In this document: piece by piece, positions 26,394 to 36,983 of the stretch
Layout of the letters: each line of letters starts with the position of its first letter
Position numbering within the stretch: the stretch's first letter is position 1
Position numbers and translations under genes: made by a program
Notes under the pieces: model-generated
The model's input: the letters and a program-made list of their open reading frames with translations, nothing else
Told to the model about the DNA's origin: nothing
Databases searched by the model: none
Assembly (NCBI RefSeq): GCF_028713855.1
Contig: NZ_JAQTNN010000003.1
Location: 62,001-126,000, forward strand
DNA from: Sulfuricurvum sp.
GTDB lineage: Bacteria > Campylobacterota > Campylobacteria > Campylobacterales > Sulfurimonadaceae
Direction: 5' to 3'
Length of the DNA: 64,000 nucleotides

Positions 26394-26654
26394 ATGACCT
26401 TTCAACCACTTGGAAAACGTGTCTTGGTACAACGTCTCGAAGAGGCAACCAAAACCGCATCGGGTATTATCATCCCCGATAATGCAAAAGAAAAACCTTC
26501 TCAAGGTACCGTTATTGCCGTAAGCAGTGAAGTAGAAAACGTCTCTTCCGGTGATACTGTCGTATTTGGTAAATATGCCGGAAACGAGTTAACACTGGAT
26601 GGAAAAGCGTATTTGGTCATTGAGACCGACGATTTATTCGGAATCATTAAATAA
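26394..26654 (+). CDS. groS: Co-chaperonin GroES
   Basis: An 86-aa GroES starting [15 protein letters not shown], with the mobile-loop region ([19 protein letters not shown]) that docks on GroEL and the closing [12 protein letters not shown]. The ATG at 26394 follows an AAGGAA box; the frame stays open upstream to 26349, but those extra codons lie in the promoter leader. It is followed after 31 bases by groEL. Confidence 0.98.
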   Translation: MTFQPLGKRVLVQRLEEATKTASGIIIPDNAKEKPSQGTVIAVSSEVENVSSGDTVVFGKYAGNELTLDGKAYLVIETDDLFGIIK

Positions 26655-26658
26655 CTAA

Positions 26659-28320
<1,662 letters not shown>

Positions 28321-28361
28321 GTTCAGCATTAAAATGACACGCAGGTGTCATTTTGCTGAAC
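28321..28361 (+). terminator. Long stem-loop just after groEL
   Basis: A nested inverted repeat: outer GTTCAGC/GCTGAAC and inner AAAATGACAC/GTGTCATTTT around a GCAG loop, with three bulged bases. It starts with the first base after the groEL stop. No T run follows, so it may protect the 3' end of the mRNA or end transcription weakly. Confidence 0.55.
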
Positions 28362-28426
28362 AAAACCCCCTCTTTTTAATCCTTCTTCGATACACTTCTT
28401 CACCAATCCTGATCTCGGAATATACT

Positions 28427-28693
28427 ATGAATCTCTCTCTAACCGACCTTACCGGAATACTTGGCGTAATCGTCATTATAATCGCTTATATGCTTTTACA
28501 ATTTGAAAAGATGGATGCAAAAGATTTAGCCTTCTCCGTACTAAACACGATCGGAGCATTGCTTATCATCGTATCACTGGTATACGACTGGAATCTCGCT
28601 TCATTCATAATGGAATCGACATGGATGATAATAAGTATGTATGGAATATTCAAATATTATAAGATGAAAAAGAAAAGAAAAGATGCCGTCTAA
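28427..28693 (+). CDS. Small membrane protein, CBU_0592-like
   Basis: An 88-aa protein with two or three hydrophobic helices (GILGVIVIIIAYMLLQ, NTIGALLIIVSLVYDW, WMIISMYGIF) and a Lys-rich end. It resembles the small CBU_0592-type membrane proteins, whose function is unknown. The ATG at 28427 follows a weak GGAA; an upstream extension to 28334 would cover the groEL stem-loop and is unlikely. It converges on the DUF475 gene across a shared hairpin. Confidence 0.7.
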   Translation: MNLSLTDLTGILGVIVIIIAYMLLQFEKMDAKDLAFSVLNTIGALLIIVSLVYDWNLASFIMESTWMIISMYGIFKYYKMKKKRKDAV

Positions 28694-28702
28694 AAAGACG
28701 GC
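28685..28702 (-). terminator. Terminator between the convergent genes
   Basis: GCCGTC (28685-28690), a 6-base loop, GACGGC (28697-28702). On the minus strand a T-rich tract follows, so it best serves the DUF475 operon; on the plus strand an A-rich tail follows. Its left arm overlaps the end of the 88-aa gene. Confidence 0.75.
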
Positions 28703-28711
28703 AAAGAAAAT

Positions 28712-29695
28712 TTACGACAGTTGATTCGCTTGTTTATTTTCCCAAATAGAATGCAAAAAGGCAATTGAAATCAGTCCGATACCGATTGTTCCTGTCACGG
28801 CTTCCCCGATAGGGGTTGTGATTTTCATCAACATGATAATCGCCAAAATCCCGATCGCATAGTGTGCACCATGCTCGAGATAACGAAATTCAGAGAGTGT
28901 TTTGTGCTCAACAAAATAAAGGGTAATGCTCCGTACAAACATCGCCCCTACTCCAAGTCCGATCATAATGATAAAGATATTGCTTGTTAAAGCAAACGCC
29001 CCGATAACCCCATCAAAACTGAAACTCGCATCCAACACTTCGAGATAGATAAAGCCGGCTATACCGCTTTTGACTGTATCTGAAGAGAGAAAGTGATCTA
29101 ACATATTGAGTAATGAGTGTAGCAGTACCCCGTACATAAAGGCCAATACAACCCCAAAATCCTGAGTGATATGCCCCAATCCAATTCCGACCATAATAGC
29201 AGTAATTAACTCAATATTGGCAACCCCAGAAAAATGTTCCATCATTTTGGAACCCTCTACAAATGTTACCCATTTCACATCGTGCTCTTGAAAAAAGAAG
29301 TCCAAAAAAACCATGAGCAAAAAAGCTCCACCGAAGGCAAAAATTGTCGTTTCAGTTGTTTTGAGGATCGCTTCATAGCGATGCGGCTCATCCATTGCGA
29401 CTTGAAGTGTCTCAAAAAGCCCCATCCCTGTTACAATCGATACAATCGCCAACGGGAACAATAGCCGCATACCAAAAACGGCTATTGGCATACCGAAAAG
29501 GATAAAACGCTGCTGCCAAATTGGTTCCATCGTATCCAGAATTTTGGCATTAACCACGGCGTTATCGAATGAGAGTGAAATTTCCAACACAACCAATAAA
29601 GTGGCAATATAAACCCCCTCAAATCCCCCCAAAAAATATCCGGCAATCAACCCGATAATAAGAATAAAAAAAGAAGTATAAAAATAGCGCATCAA
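28712..29695 (-). CDS. DUF475/TerC-like integral membrane protein
   Basis: A 327-aa protein with about eight to nine helices. It carries the DUF475 signature LEISLSFDNAVVNAKIL near residue 40 and a second acidic helix (EVLDASFSFDGVIGAF), the paired Asp motifs shared with TerC/Alx-type proteins, which are linked to metal (manganese) export or tellurite resistance. The substrate cannot be read from the sequence. It follows the 2OG oxygenase by 31 bases, and a terminator comes directly after it. Confidence 0.85.
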   Translation of the reverse strand: MMRYFYTSFFILIIGLIAGYFLGGFEGVYIATLLVVLEISLSFDNAVVNAKILDTMEPIWQQRFILFGMPIAVFGMRLLFPLAIVSIVTGMGLFETLQVAMDEPHRYEAILKTTETTIFAFGGAFLLMVFLDFFFQEHDVKWVTFVEGSKMMEHFSGVANIELITAIMVGIGLGHITQDFGVVLAFMYGVLLHSLLNMLDHFLSSDTVKSGIAGFIYLEVLDASFSFDGVIGAFALTSNIFIIMIGLGVGAMFVRSITLYFVEHKTLSEFRYLEHGAHYAIGILAIIMLMKITTPIGEAVTGTIGIGLISIAFLHSIWENKQANQLS

Positions 29696-29726
29696 TGCCC
29701 TTGAAAAAAAGATAGGAAATTATAGC

Positions 29727-30422
29727 TTAACTGTGAGCATTATGCCATTGAACTAGGCTTAAACGGTATCCTTCTTTAACGCTAAGGACTTCATGGGAGA
29801 AATAAGGGTTACTAAAAAATACGACCATATCACCCGCTTCGGGACGAAGGGTTATCGTATTGCCATGCTCATCGCACAGATAGTTAAAGAGTAATTCTCC
29901 GCCGCTGAAATGGTCGCGGTCTGTCGGATGGGGAGTGTACGAAGTAGTAAAAAGTACCGTAGTGAGTTTACGCTCGGGGGCAACCGTGCGATAGCCGATC
30001 ACATTCCCCTGTGGGTCACGAAGTTCACTCGCATCATCCGAGTGTTTGACATAAAAGGATCCGCTCTCATATCCGAGCACCTGCACATCGGTTGCCGTAC
30101 TCAACGAAAGTGCAAAAAAATCTTCGATCTCTTGGCGGATAGCTTCAAAACGGTGATCATAGATTTGTCGTAGTTCAGGGCTAAGTGTGTGGATATCGGT
30201 TTTACGGATAGCGGTATCGAGGGAACCTCCACGTAGTTCCGCCTGAACGGCCTCTTTGTCCGCTAATGCATGAGCAGTGATAGCACGACACTCGGCAGGA
30301 CTTAAAACCCCTTCCAGTACCATGTAGGGAAAATCGTGATACGGATTTGGAAGACGCGCAGTAGGAATATCCCACCCTAAGAGTTCATCGCGTGCATAAA
30401 CGTAATTACTGATTTGATGCAC
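29727..30422 (-). CDS. 2-oxoglutarate/Fe(II)-dependent oxygenase (prolyl-hydroxylase/PiuC type)
   Basis: The 231-aa protein holds a double-stranded beta-helix core with iron ligands HSDD (YVKHSDDASEL, near residue 128) and the distal His in YFSHEVLSVKEGYRLSLVQW, whose Arg binds 2-oxoglutarate. GGELLFNY and RPEAGDMVVFFSN fit the prolyl 4-hydroxylase family. It lies 2 bases after exbD. PiuC-type oxygenases often sit with TonB-dependent iron uptake genes, which suits the exbBD context, but no receptor gene is nearby. Confidence 0.88.
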   Translation of the reverse strand: MHQISNYVYARDELLGWDIPTARLPNPYHDFPYMVLEGVLSPAECRAITAHALADKEAVQAELRGGSLDTAIRKTDIHTLSPELRQIYDHRFEAIRQEIEDFFALSLSTATDVQVLGYESGSFYVKHSDDASELRDPQGNVIGYRTVAPERKLTTVLFTTSYTPHPTDRDHFSGGELLFNYLCDEHGNTITLRPEAGDMVVFFSNPYFSHEVLSVKEGYRLSLVQWHNAHS

Positions 30423-30424
30423 AA

Positions 30425-30814
30425 CTATTTCTGCTTATCGGTCACAATATAGAGTTGTTCATGTCCTAACCGTTTGAGGACATCCATAACACCGACGAAG
30501 TTTTGAAATGCTGCCTCTTTATCGCTGTATAGAACAACCGTCATCTCTTTACCGCCGGCAATGACACGCTGTTCAAATTCTGCCAAAGTAATCGGTGTTT
30601 TCTCTTCCCCGAGCATTAGAGTCCCGTCTTTTTGAATCGTAAGCTTGAGTTCACTGGGCTTATGCTCTGCCGCTGTCCCTTTGGCTTCGGGTAAATCAAC
30701 AGGAATAAGACCCGTTCGGATAAACGTAGCGGTTGTCAAAACCATCACCAAAAGAACCAGCATAATATCGATGAACGGAATAACGTTTATCGTATCGATA
30801 CGCTTCATTCTCAT
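30425..30814 (-). CDS. exbD: TonB-system energiser ExbD
   Basis: A 129-aa protein with one N-terminal helix carrying the proton-path Asp (VIPFIDIMLVLLVMVLTT), then a periplasmic domain. With ExbB it converts proton motive force into movement of TonB. Spacing is 4 bases from exbB and 2 bases to the oxygenase gene. tonB itself is not in the window. Confidence 0.95.
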   Translation of the reverse strand: MRMKRIDTINVIPFIDIMLVLLVMVLTTATFIRTGLIPVDLPEAKGTAAEHKPSELKLTIQKDGTLMLGEEKTPITLAEFEQRVIAGGKEMTVVLYSDKEAAFQNFVGVMDVLKRLGHEQLYIVTDKQK

Positions 30815-30818
30815 AGAT

Positions 30819-31271
30819 TTATCCTCGTTTTTGGTGAGCGTTAATATCCCACTGTGCTAAAAGCCGTTCCATTTTACGGAGTAATATATTGTAAAACACA
30901 ATAGCAGGAATAGCAACGACGAGACCCATCGCGGTTGCTTTAAGTGCCAAAGCCAAACCGGTCATAATTTTCTTCGGATCAACAGCACCGACATCACCTA
31001 ACGTATAAAATGTGATCATAATTCCCAAGACAGTTCCAAGCAATCCGACATACGGAGCATTTGATCCGATAGTGGCAATCGTACTGACATTATTTCCCAA
31101 ATCAAGTTCAAGTTCCTCTTTGGTCTCATAATCAGCGATACGTACTGATCCATACGCCATTATCCTCTCAATAAAAAGCCATAATGAGACGATACTCATC
31201 AGCACCAATATTCCAATAATCCCATAATCCACTGCCGAGTGTGCTAGCTCCAACCAGCTACTGTTTTCCAT
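30819..31271 (-). CDS. exbB: TonB-system energiser ExbB (short form)
   Basis: A 150-aa MotA/TolQ/ExbB-type protein with three helices (IIGILVLMSIVSLWLFI, SNAPYVGLLGTVLGIMITF, GLVVAIPAIVFYNILL). This compact length is what Helicobacter and relatives have; E. coli ExbB is about 240 aa. It starts directly against the stop of the histidine kinase gene, so it is read with the two-component genes. Confidence 0.94.
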   Translation of the reverse strand: MENSSWLELAHSAVDYGIIGILVLMSIVSLWLFIERIMAYGSVRIADYETKEELELDLGNNVSTIATIGSNAPYVGLLGTVLGIMITFYTLGDVGAVDPKKIMTGLALALKATAMGLVVAIPAIVFYNILLRKMERLLAQWDINAHQKRG

Positions 31272-32105
31272 TTATTTCCCCTTTTTAAATTCAAGTTTAA
31301 CGCACGTGCCTTCTCCCATTTTGGAAGAGACATGCAACATAATATGATGTCGATCACAATACCGTTTTACAAGACTTAGACCGATTCCATATCCCGGTAT
31401 TGTAGTATCATTTTGGAAATAACGATCATAGATGCGCATCAAAGTGATCTCATCCATACCGATTCCGCGATCACAGATAGTGAGGGTATAATTGTACTGT
31501 GAAATAGTAATGTGAGGGTTCACTGGAGAGTATTTCACCCCGTTTTCAACCAAATTATCGATCACCTTACCAAATCCGATCCGATCCAAACGCACTTCAC
31601 AAGATTCCATATTCACTTCCCAGTGCACAGCAGGGTAAAGAGAACGTAAAAAACCTAACCGTTCTTCTACAACTTCACGCAAATCAAAGGATTCGATTGA
31701 TTCGCGCTCTGTTTGCTTTTTAATCAAATAATCGAGTTCATTATACCGCTCTTTTAACATCTCTGCCGCCACCTCGATCCGCTCTAAGCGCTTGAGGGAC
31801 TTTTCATCATTATGCGTTTTACGCAGCATTTGCGTATTCGCTGTGATTGTATTGATCGGGAGATTGAGCTCATGAAGCGTCTCTTTCGAAAAACGTTCCA
31901 AATGGTAAAAATGTTCTCGCAACGGTGCAATTGCTATTTTAGCCAATACACCTCCGACCACAAGAGTAATAAGAAGCGAAACAAATGCGATAATCCCCCA
32001 TTCTTGAACACCCAATACTTGATGAACATAATAGATTCCAGCAATTAAAACACCGGTTGTCGTCACGTATAAGGATGCTAAAGCGATGGTAAAACTACGG
32101 AACAA
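31272..32105 (-). CDS. Sensor histidine kinase with almost no external domain
   Basis: A 277-aa kinase. Two N-terminal helices are separated by only about 12 residues, so it probably senses within the membrane or through a partner. The phospho-acceptor His is in LHELNLPINTITAN; the ATP-binding domain has NLVENGVKYSP, CDRGIGMDE and GYGIGLSLVKRYC. It overlaps its response regulator by 11 bases. Being directly upstream of exbBD hints at control of iron or TonB functions, which is inference only. Confidence 0.94.
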   Translation of the reverse strand: MFRSFTIALASLYVTTTGVLIAGIYYVHQVLGVQEWGIIAFVSLLITLVVGGVLAKIAIAPLREHFYHLERFSKETLHELNLPINTITANTQMLRKTHNDEKSLKRLERIEVAAEMLKERYNELDYLIKKQTERESIESFDLREVVEERLGFLRSLYPAVHWEVNMESCEVRLDRIGFGKVIDNLVENGVKYSPVNPHITISQYNYTLTICDRGIGMDEITLMRIYDRYFQNDTTIPGYGIGLSLVKRYCDRHHIMLHVSSKMGEGTCVKLEFKKGK

Positions 32106-32757
32106 GGCGATATCCTACCCCACGTATATTAACGATCAATTCGCTTCCGATCTCTTGTTTGAGACGGTTGATATAGACCCGTATCGCTCCGTCACTAATC
32201 ATCTCAGAGGGGTTCCAGAGGTTATCCATGATCATCTCTTTGGTCACAATTTCCCCCGCATTGCGAATAAAAAGAGCCATAAGTTGATATTCTTTGAGAG
32301 AGAAAGGAATCTCTTTTCCCCCTAACAAAATACATTTATGCAATTCATCAAGACACAAGTCTCCGATACAAAGACGGTTCGTCCCTTTACTACGACGTAG
32401 TAATGCCTGAATACGGACGAGAAGTTCATCGGTATTAAACGGCTTTTTAAGATAATCATCCGCTCCAATTTCAAACGCATGGGAGAGGGTTTCAATCTCC
32501 TGATGAGAGGTAAGATAAATCGTCGGTGTGGTATCGTTAGCACGTCGAAGCTCTTTTAAGAGGGATAAACCATTAATCAGAGGAACATTGATGTCGAGAA
32601 GATAGAGATCAAAATGGTTTTTGAAAGTTGCATCAAGCGCTACCTGACCGTTTCGACAATGAACAACTTCAAACCCCTCCTCTTCAAGAACATCCATGAT
32701 CGACTCACCAAACAGCAAATCGTCTTCGAGCAGCAAAATCTTAGTCGACACGTTCAA
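32095..32757 (-). CDS. OmpR/PhoB-family response regulator
   Basis: A 220-aa regulator with a receiver domain (acidic pair LLEDDLLFGES, phospho-Asp in LYLLDINVPLINGL, Thr in IYLTSH, Lys in DDYLKKPF) and a C-terminal winged helix (MIMDNLWNPSEMISDGAIRVYI, then IGSELIVNIRGVGYRL). It overlaps the end of pyrC by 17 bases and its kinase by 11, so it is part of the long manB-pyrC operon. Confidence 0.95.
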   Translation of the reverse strand: MNVSTKILLLEDDLLFGESIMDVLEEEGFEVVHCRNGQVALDATFKNHFDLYLLDINVPLINGLSLLKELRRANDTTPTIYLTSHQEIETLSHAFEIGADDYLKKPFNTDELLVRIQALLRRSKGTNRLCIGDLCLDELHKCILLGGKEIPFSLKEYQLMALFIRNAGEIVTKEMIMDNLWNPSEMISDGAIRVYINRLKQEIGSELIVNIRGVGYRLVP

Positions 32758-33748
32758 TCGACCATCGGAGAATTTCTCCCGCTTTCATGGGGACAACCGT
32801 TCCATAAATATCAGGAACCACAAAGTCATGTTTCACCAATACAACCTCTTTAAATTCGGCACAAATACCGTAAATTTGCTGTGCATTATCGCTGACGAAT
32901 GCCTGAAGATTATCCAGTTTCTCATGGGCATCAAATACTTCACATAAAAGTTGCAATGCGATAGGAGCGGTAAATACCCCTGCACCGCATCCGTACGACT
33001 CTTTGGTATGTTTCGGATGCGGTGCGGAGTCAGAACCGAACATCACTTTCGGATGCGCTTCGAGTGCAACACGCAACAATGCCGCACGATCTTCGGGACG
33101 TTTGGCAATCGGTTTACAGAACAAATGAGGACGCAACATTCCTCCTGCCACATCATCGAGGGTGATAATGAGATGATGAACCGTGATTGTCGCATACAGA
33201 TTCTCATGACGGTCCAACATCGCTACGGCATCCGCAGTGGTAATATGTTCCATAATGATTTTAAGTTTTGGAAAGTTAAGGGCTAACATCTCATACACCG
33301 ACATAAACTCGGCTTCTCGATCCATTACAAACCCGTTTGTTTCACCATGTACTGAAAGAATAATACCAAGATCACTCATTGCCTCAAGGGTTTCACGCAT
33401 TGCTTCAATATCAAAGCTCGATACACCACCCTCAGAATTAGTTGTTACTCCGCTGGGATAAAGTTTTATCGCAGTAATATGATCTTGTATATCTTCCAAA
33501 AATTCACGACTGTAATTTTGATAAAAAAGGGTCATATAAGGTTCGAAATCATCTCGCCCGATAGCATGTTTGATTCGTTTTTTGTACTCTTTCACCATCT
33601 CTTTCGTCGTAACCGGTGGAACAAGATTCGGCATGACTAGCGCACCGCTAAAACTGTAAGACGTGAGAGGTGCCACGGATTCGAGCATCTCACCGTCACG
33701 AAGATGCAGATGCATATCCAACGGCATACTTAATGTGATAGTTTTCAT
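32741..33748 (-). CDS. pyrC: Dihydroorotase PyrC
   Basis: The 335-aa class II dihydroorotase of pyrimidine synthesis (carbamoyl-aspartate to dihydroorotate). Metal ligands are visible in MPLDMHLHLRDGEML, the carbamylated Lys in AIKLYPSGVTTN, His in ILSVHGETN and IIMEHITTADAV, and the Asp in FGSDSAPHPKHTK. It starts one base after the phosphomannomutase gene ends. Its 3' end overlaps the response regulator start. Confidence 0.97.
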   Translation of the reverse strand: MKTITLSMPLDMHLHLRDGEMLESVAPLTSYSFSGALVMPNLVPPVTTKEMVKEYKKRIKHAIGRDDFEPYMTLFYQNYSREFLEDIQDHITAIKLYPSGVTTNSEGGVSSFDIEAMRETLEAMSDLGIILSVHGETNGFVMDREAEFMSVYEMLALNFPKLKIIMEHITTADAVAMLDRHENLYATITVHHLIITLDDVAGGMLRPHLFCKPIAKRPEDRAALLRVALEAHPKVMFGSDSAPHPKHTKESYGCGAGVFTAPIALQLLCEVFDAHEKLDNLQAFVSDNAQQIYGICAEFKEVVLVKHDFVVPDIYGTVVPMKAGEILRWSIERVD

Positions 33749-33749
33749 C

Positions 33750-35159
33750 TTAAACCTTTAACTGTTTTTGAGCTTCTTGAATCAAAGCGTTAAGTGCGTC
33801 CTCATAACGTACCGCTTCGGCTTGCTCTGTCGATTCAAAACGAGTCACAAGAACAGGAGTAGTGTTGCTCGCACGCACCAACCCCCATCCTTTATCGAAA
33901 ATCACCCGAACACCGTCCACATCGATGATATCACGCATAGGAGGAAAATCCGACGGCGGTGTTTGTAAAAGCTCTTTTAGTTTGGCGATAAGCGGGAATT
34001 TCTCCTGTTCCGTCGTTTTAACTTTGATCTCTTCGGTTGAAAATACCTGTGGAAGCTTTGCAATCTCCGCATCGAGATCAATACCTTCTTGCACCAGTTC
34101 AAGCATACGAAATGTTGCATAAATCGCATCGTCATAGCCGAAATAACGGTCGGCAAAGAATATGTGTCCGCTTACTTCGCACGCCAAGTCGGCATGAAGT
34201 TCTTTCATTTTGACTTTCAGATTCGAGTGCCCCGTTTTGTACATCACGGCAGTCGCACCCCGCTCACGTAATGTGTCGTACATCACTTGAGAACATTTTA
34301 CCTCACCGATGACGGTCGGATTTTTCATCTTGAGGGCAAATAGCAAAGCCATCATGTCCCCTTTGATATTGTTTTTAGGGGTCAATACGGCGATACGATC
34401 GGCATCACCGTCATACGCAAATGCAATATCACCCTCGGAAGCGAGAAGCTTTTTAATGTCTTCAAGATTATGCTCTTCACTCGGGTCCGGGTGATGATTC
34501 GGGAATGTGCCATCAGGATCGACATAAATTCCTTTAGTTTTGAGCCCCAATTCATTGAAAATATCTTCGATTGCGAGCCCGGCAACCCCATTTCCGCAGT
34601 CATATACGATCCGCTCGCTCATCCCTCGTAAATGGCCGAATGATTCGACCATAAAACGTTTATAACGGCTTAAAGCATCGATTTCACTGACTTGCCGCTC
34701 TACCTTTGGTGGAAACGCCAATGTGTCGATCTTGCGACCAAGTGCATAAATCGATTCACCGAAGAATGGGGCTTTATTGATCGTGATTTTAAATCCGTTG
34801 TATTCGCTCGGGTTATGTGAACCGGTAATCATAACCGATGCACAAGCCGTTACACCATTACCCCCCAGGGGGTCTTCTTTGCCTTCGGCATTCACCTTAA
34901 ATTCTTGATAATTACAAAAGTAGTTAACCGGAGTCGGAACCATCCCCATCCCCAGAACTTTCATCCCTCCCGCATTGAGTCCGGCAGTCAAATACTCAAA
35001 AAGAATCGGAGAATGGCTTCGTGCGTCATATCCCACTGCAACATACTCACCAAACCCTTTCATTTCATCCGCCAAAGCGTACCCCAAACGGGTAATAGTC
35101 TCTTCATTCAACTCTTTTTCAAAAATACCACGGATATCATACTCACGATAAATAGACAT
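33750..35159 (-). CDS. manB: Phosphomannomutase/phosphoglucomutase (ManB/AlgC family)
   Basis: A 469-aa alpha-D-phosphohexomutase. The phosphoserine loop is VMITGSHNPSEYNG near residue 108, the metal loop is FAYDGDADRIAVLTP, and the sugar loop is EVSGHIFFAD. The C-terminal phosphate-binding loop is VRASNTTPVLVTR. It supplies Man-1-P or Glc-1-P for surface glycans, including the dTDP-rhamnose route in this window. I chose ATG 35159 because AAGGGA stands before it; the frame is open five codons further. It heads the pyrC operon. Confidence 0.93.
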   Translation of the reverse strand: MSIYREYDIRGIFEKELNEETITRLGYALADEMKGFGEYVAVGYDARSHSPILFEYLTAGLNAGGMKVLGMGMVPTPVNYFCNYQEFKVNAEGKEDPLGGNGVTACASVMITGSHNPSEYNGFKITINKAPFFGESIYALGRKIDTLAFPPKVERQVSEIDALSRYKRFMVESFGHLRGMSERIVYDCGNGVAGLAIEDIFNELGLKTKGIYVDPDGTFPNHHPDPSEEHNLEDIKKLLASEGDIAFAYDGDADRIAVLTPKNNIKGDMMALLFALKMKNPTVIGEVKCSQVMYDTLRERGATAVMYKTGHSNLKVKMKELHADLACEVSGHIFFADRYFGYDDAIYATFRMLELVQEGIDLDAEIAKLPQVFSTEEIKVKTTEQEKFPLIAKLKELLQTPPSDFPPMRDIIDVDGVRVIFDKGWGLVRASNTTPVLVTRFESTEQAEAVRYEDALNALIQEAQKQLKV

Positions 35160-35284
35160 ATTTTCCCTTTTCAAGCAACATTAACAAATTATACAACGCG
35201 GTGGTTAAAAGAGTCTTTTGCAGGGCAACATGCCCCGTAGAAGAATAGTGTAGAAGTGTTACAAAAGTGTTAAGGAGGTTTGAA

Positions 35285-35365
35285 TTAAGCGCGGATGCTG
35301 CGCGCGGGCTTCTTGCCGAGGGAAACCTAGTGTTAACGTAGCCAATCGGGACGCGTTCCGATGGC
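35285..35365. other. GC-rich, structured island after amt; possible IS remnant
   Basis: A stretch clearly richer in GC than its surroundings. It has a hairpin around GCGCGGATGCTGCGCGC (about 35289-35305) and a near-palindrome CGGGACGCGTTCCG (about 35347-35360). The minus-strand reading gives residues such as RHRNASRLATLTLGF, faintly like the tail of TnpB-type transposase genes. It could be the decayed end of an IS200/IS605-type element, or an RNA structure that ends the amt message. No complete transposase is present. Confidence 0.3.
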
Positions 35366-35373
35366 GTGATAAA

Positions 35374-36552
35374 TCAGATTGCTCTTTTAAATTCAGGGTA
35401 TGCTTCGAGTCCGCATTCACTGACATCAAGTCCTTGCTGCTGCTCCTCATCGGTTGCTCGGAAAGGAAAGACTTTGTTGATAAGATAGATAATTACAAAA
35501 GAAACGGTGAATACAAATACTGCGATTTCAGCCACTCCTTTGAGCTGATTCATAAAGGTGATGTTTTTTGCCGCATCGCTCGCAAAAATTCCTACGGCAA
35601 GTGTTCCCCAAATACCATTGACCAAATGCACTGACAATGCCCCAACCGGATCATCAATACGTACTTTATCAAATAAAGGAATCGCAAGAACAACCAAAAG
35701 ACCCCCGATAAATCCGACTGCCAACGCATCATACAGGGTAAATAAATGAGCCCCGGCCGTAACTGCAACCAACCCGCCGAGTGCACCGTTGAGAATCATG
35801 GTAATATCAAAAAGTTTGTAACGAGCGTAGATCAAAATCCCTGCTGAAATTGCCCCGGCAAGACCTGCGACATTGGTATTGAAAATCGTTAAAGCGACAC
35901 TGTCTGCCGCCTCTTTCGTCGCAATCGATCCCACAGAACCGCCATTAAATCCGAACCATCCGATCCAAAGGAGCATCGCACCAAGTACTACTAAAGGAAT
36001 ATTAGAAGCAGGGATGACACGCATTTGATCACCTATATAGCGACCTTTACGTGATCCGATCACCAAAATAGCCGCAAGTAACGCCCATCCTCCGGTAGAG
36101 TGGATGACGGTAGACCCGGCTAAATCGACCATATTGATATCCAACAGCGTATCTTTAAGCCAATCGCTTCCCCAACTGATATTAACCGCCGTTGGATAAA
36201 TAAACGCTCCCATAATAATGGTAAACAAAGTCAACGGTAATAATTTAGCCCGTTCACCGACCCCACCGCTCATAATATTGATTGCCTTACCGACAAACGC
36301 CATTTGGAACATAAAAAATGCCCACTTACTCATAGTGGTAGTCTCAGCATCACCAAATGCCAAATGAAATCCGATTAAAATAAATGCCATAGAAGCCACC
36401 GCGTAAATCATGACATTGACGGTTAAAACGCTGGAGACGTTTTTAGTCCGAACCAAACCTGCTTCAAGCATGGCAAAACCGGGAACCATTAAGATAATTA
36501 GAGTGATTGAAAAGAGGGCAAAGAGGGTATCAATAACGTATGCAGTATCCAT
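35374..36552 (-). CDS. amt: Ammonium transporter Amt (without signal peptide)
   Basis: A 392-aa Amt channel with eleven predicted helices. Family signatures: AGSTVIHSTGGWALLAA (His-bearing pore region), GFNGGSVGSI and HLVNGIWGTLAVGIF with the second pore His. It is about 60 residues shorter than the other Amt here and starts directly with a membrane helix. It follows glnK by 82 bases, and that gap carries its own -10 box and the 19-bp palindrome. It probably scavenges ammonium under P-II control. Confidence 0.95.
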   Translation of the reverse strand: MDTAYVIDTLFALFSITLIILMVPGFAMLEAGLVRTKNVSSVLTVNVMIYAVASMAFILIGFHLAFGDAETTTMSKWAFFMFQMAFVGKAINIMSGGVGERAKLLPLTLFTIIMGAFIYPTAVNISWGSDWLKDTLLDINMVDLAGSTVIHSTGGWALLAAILVIGSRKGRYIGDQMRVIPASNIPLVVLGAMLLWIGWFGFNGGSVGSIATKEAADSVALTIFNTNVAGLAGAISAGILIYARYKLFDITMILNGALGGLVAVTAGAHLFTLYDALAVGFIGGLLVVLAIPLFDKVRIDDPVGALSVHLVNGIWGTLAVGIFASDAAKNITFMNQLKGVAEIAVFVFTVSFVIIYLINKVFPFRATDEEQQQGLDVSECGLEAYPEFKRAI

Positions 36553-36583
36553 GCAGCACCTTTAGTTTAAGATAAAGGTGTGC

Positions 36584-36976
<393 letters not shown>

Positions 36977-36983
36977 TTACTCC

